Below are positions 23,784 to 23,854 of a DNA stretch of 23,854 nucleotides, in pieces; positions within the stretch are counted from its first letter, which is position 1; each line of letters begins with the position of its first letter. The notes below the pieces were generated by a model that saw nothing but the letters and a program-made list of their open reading frames with translations, was not told where the DNA came from and did no database searches. The DNA is taken from positions 1-23,854 of the forward strand of contig CAMHCZ010000008.1 in assembly GCA_946183755.1 (NCBI GenBank). Reading direction: 5' to 3'. The position numbers and the translations under genes are program-made. This stretch comes from an uncultured bacterium (GTDB lineage Bacteria; Bacteroidota; Bacteroidia; Bacteroidales; Paludibacteraceae).

Positions 23784-23854
23784 TCAAGAAAATAAAAGAC
23801 GGACCAAAATAGTCTTACTTCAAAAAGAACGAGAACGGACTCTCGGAGTCTGTG
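23784..23854 (+). other. Start of an unidentified transcript, no ATG; 8-bp hairpin at the edge
   Basis: There is no ATG or TTG in these 71 bases; the only GTG is the last three. 23835-23842 (ACGGACTC) can pair with 23846-23853 (GAGTCTGT) around TCG, eight pairs with one G-T. It could be an RNA gene or a long leader before a coding gene beyond the window. Confidence 0.35.

Noticed and set aside
23835..23853. Anticodon-arm-like hairpin suggesting a tRNA gene
   Set aside because: The loop lacks the expected T at position 33, and no acceptor, D or T arm can be checked before the window ends; kept only as a hairpin.

Overview
The window looks like a chromosomal segment of a member of the Bacteroidota, most likely order Bacteroidales. 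The evidence is a set of families typical of that group (DUF3256, DUF4837, DUF2023, a TamB with a long charged tail, the OMP/TPR/LptC/CNNM/PpiD envelope cluster), Bacteroidota-type -7 promoter boxes (TAnnTTTG) and frequent start codons without a clear Shine-Dalgarno sequence. Nearly all of the DNA is coding.

Layout. (1) 1-6070, minus strand: a tamB-like gene, a DUF3256 protein, a short 157-residue protein that looks like the N-terminal part of a larger family, and, cut by the window edge, the start of a NUMOD4-type (HNH) endonuclease gene. (2) 6210-9269, plus strand: tsaD, an orphan exosortase-type membrane protein, a BASS-type transporter and a secreted TPM-domain protein, tightly packed. 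(3) 9335-16105, plus: envelope-biogenesis cluster with an outer-membrane beta-barrel, a periplasmic TPR protein, LptC, a CNNM/CorC protein and a PpiD/SurA-like chaperone. (4) 16127-19270, plus: rlmN, a DUF4837 lipoprotein, and a pdxA homologue lacking several expected active-site residues, closed by a terminator. (5) 19271-19942: a long structured leader in front of a DUF2023 gene. (6) 19961-23854: beta-carbonic anhydrase and a WYL-domain regulator (minus strand), divergent from a nucleotidyltransferase (RlaP-type) and an RtcB RNA ligase (plus strand).

The most interesting part is region 6. WYL regulator, RlaP-type nucleotidyltransferase and RtcB together look like an RNA-repair cassette. A dyad-symmetric motif TRCGCA-N7-TGCGYA occurs three times with identical spacing: just downstream of the WYL promoter box, upstream of rlaP, and again after rtcB. 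The last two copies sit inside a 40-bp element with 36 of 40 identical positions. This suggests one regulator, probably the WYL protein itself, controlling its own gene, the repair genes and another transcript that begins at the right edge of the window. That transcript has no ATG in the remaining 71 bases and may be an RNA or a gene with a long leader.

Other notable points: an intrinsic terminator built into the signal-peptide codons of lptC; a tamB reading frame whose membrane anchor lies upstream of any standard start codon; and an attenuator-like leader before DUF2023. All functional names come from recognising motifs by eye; no database search was run.
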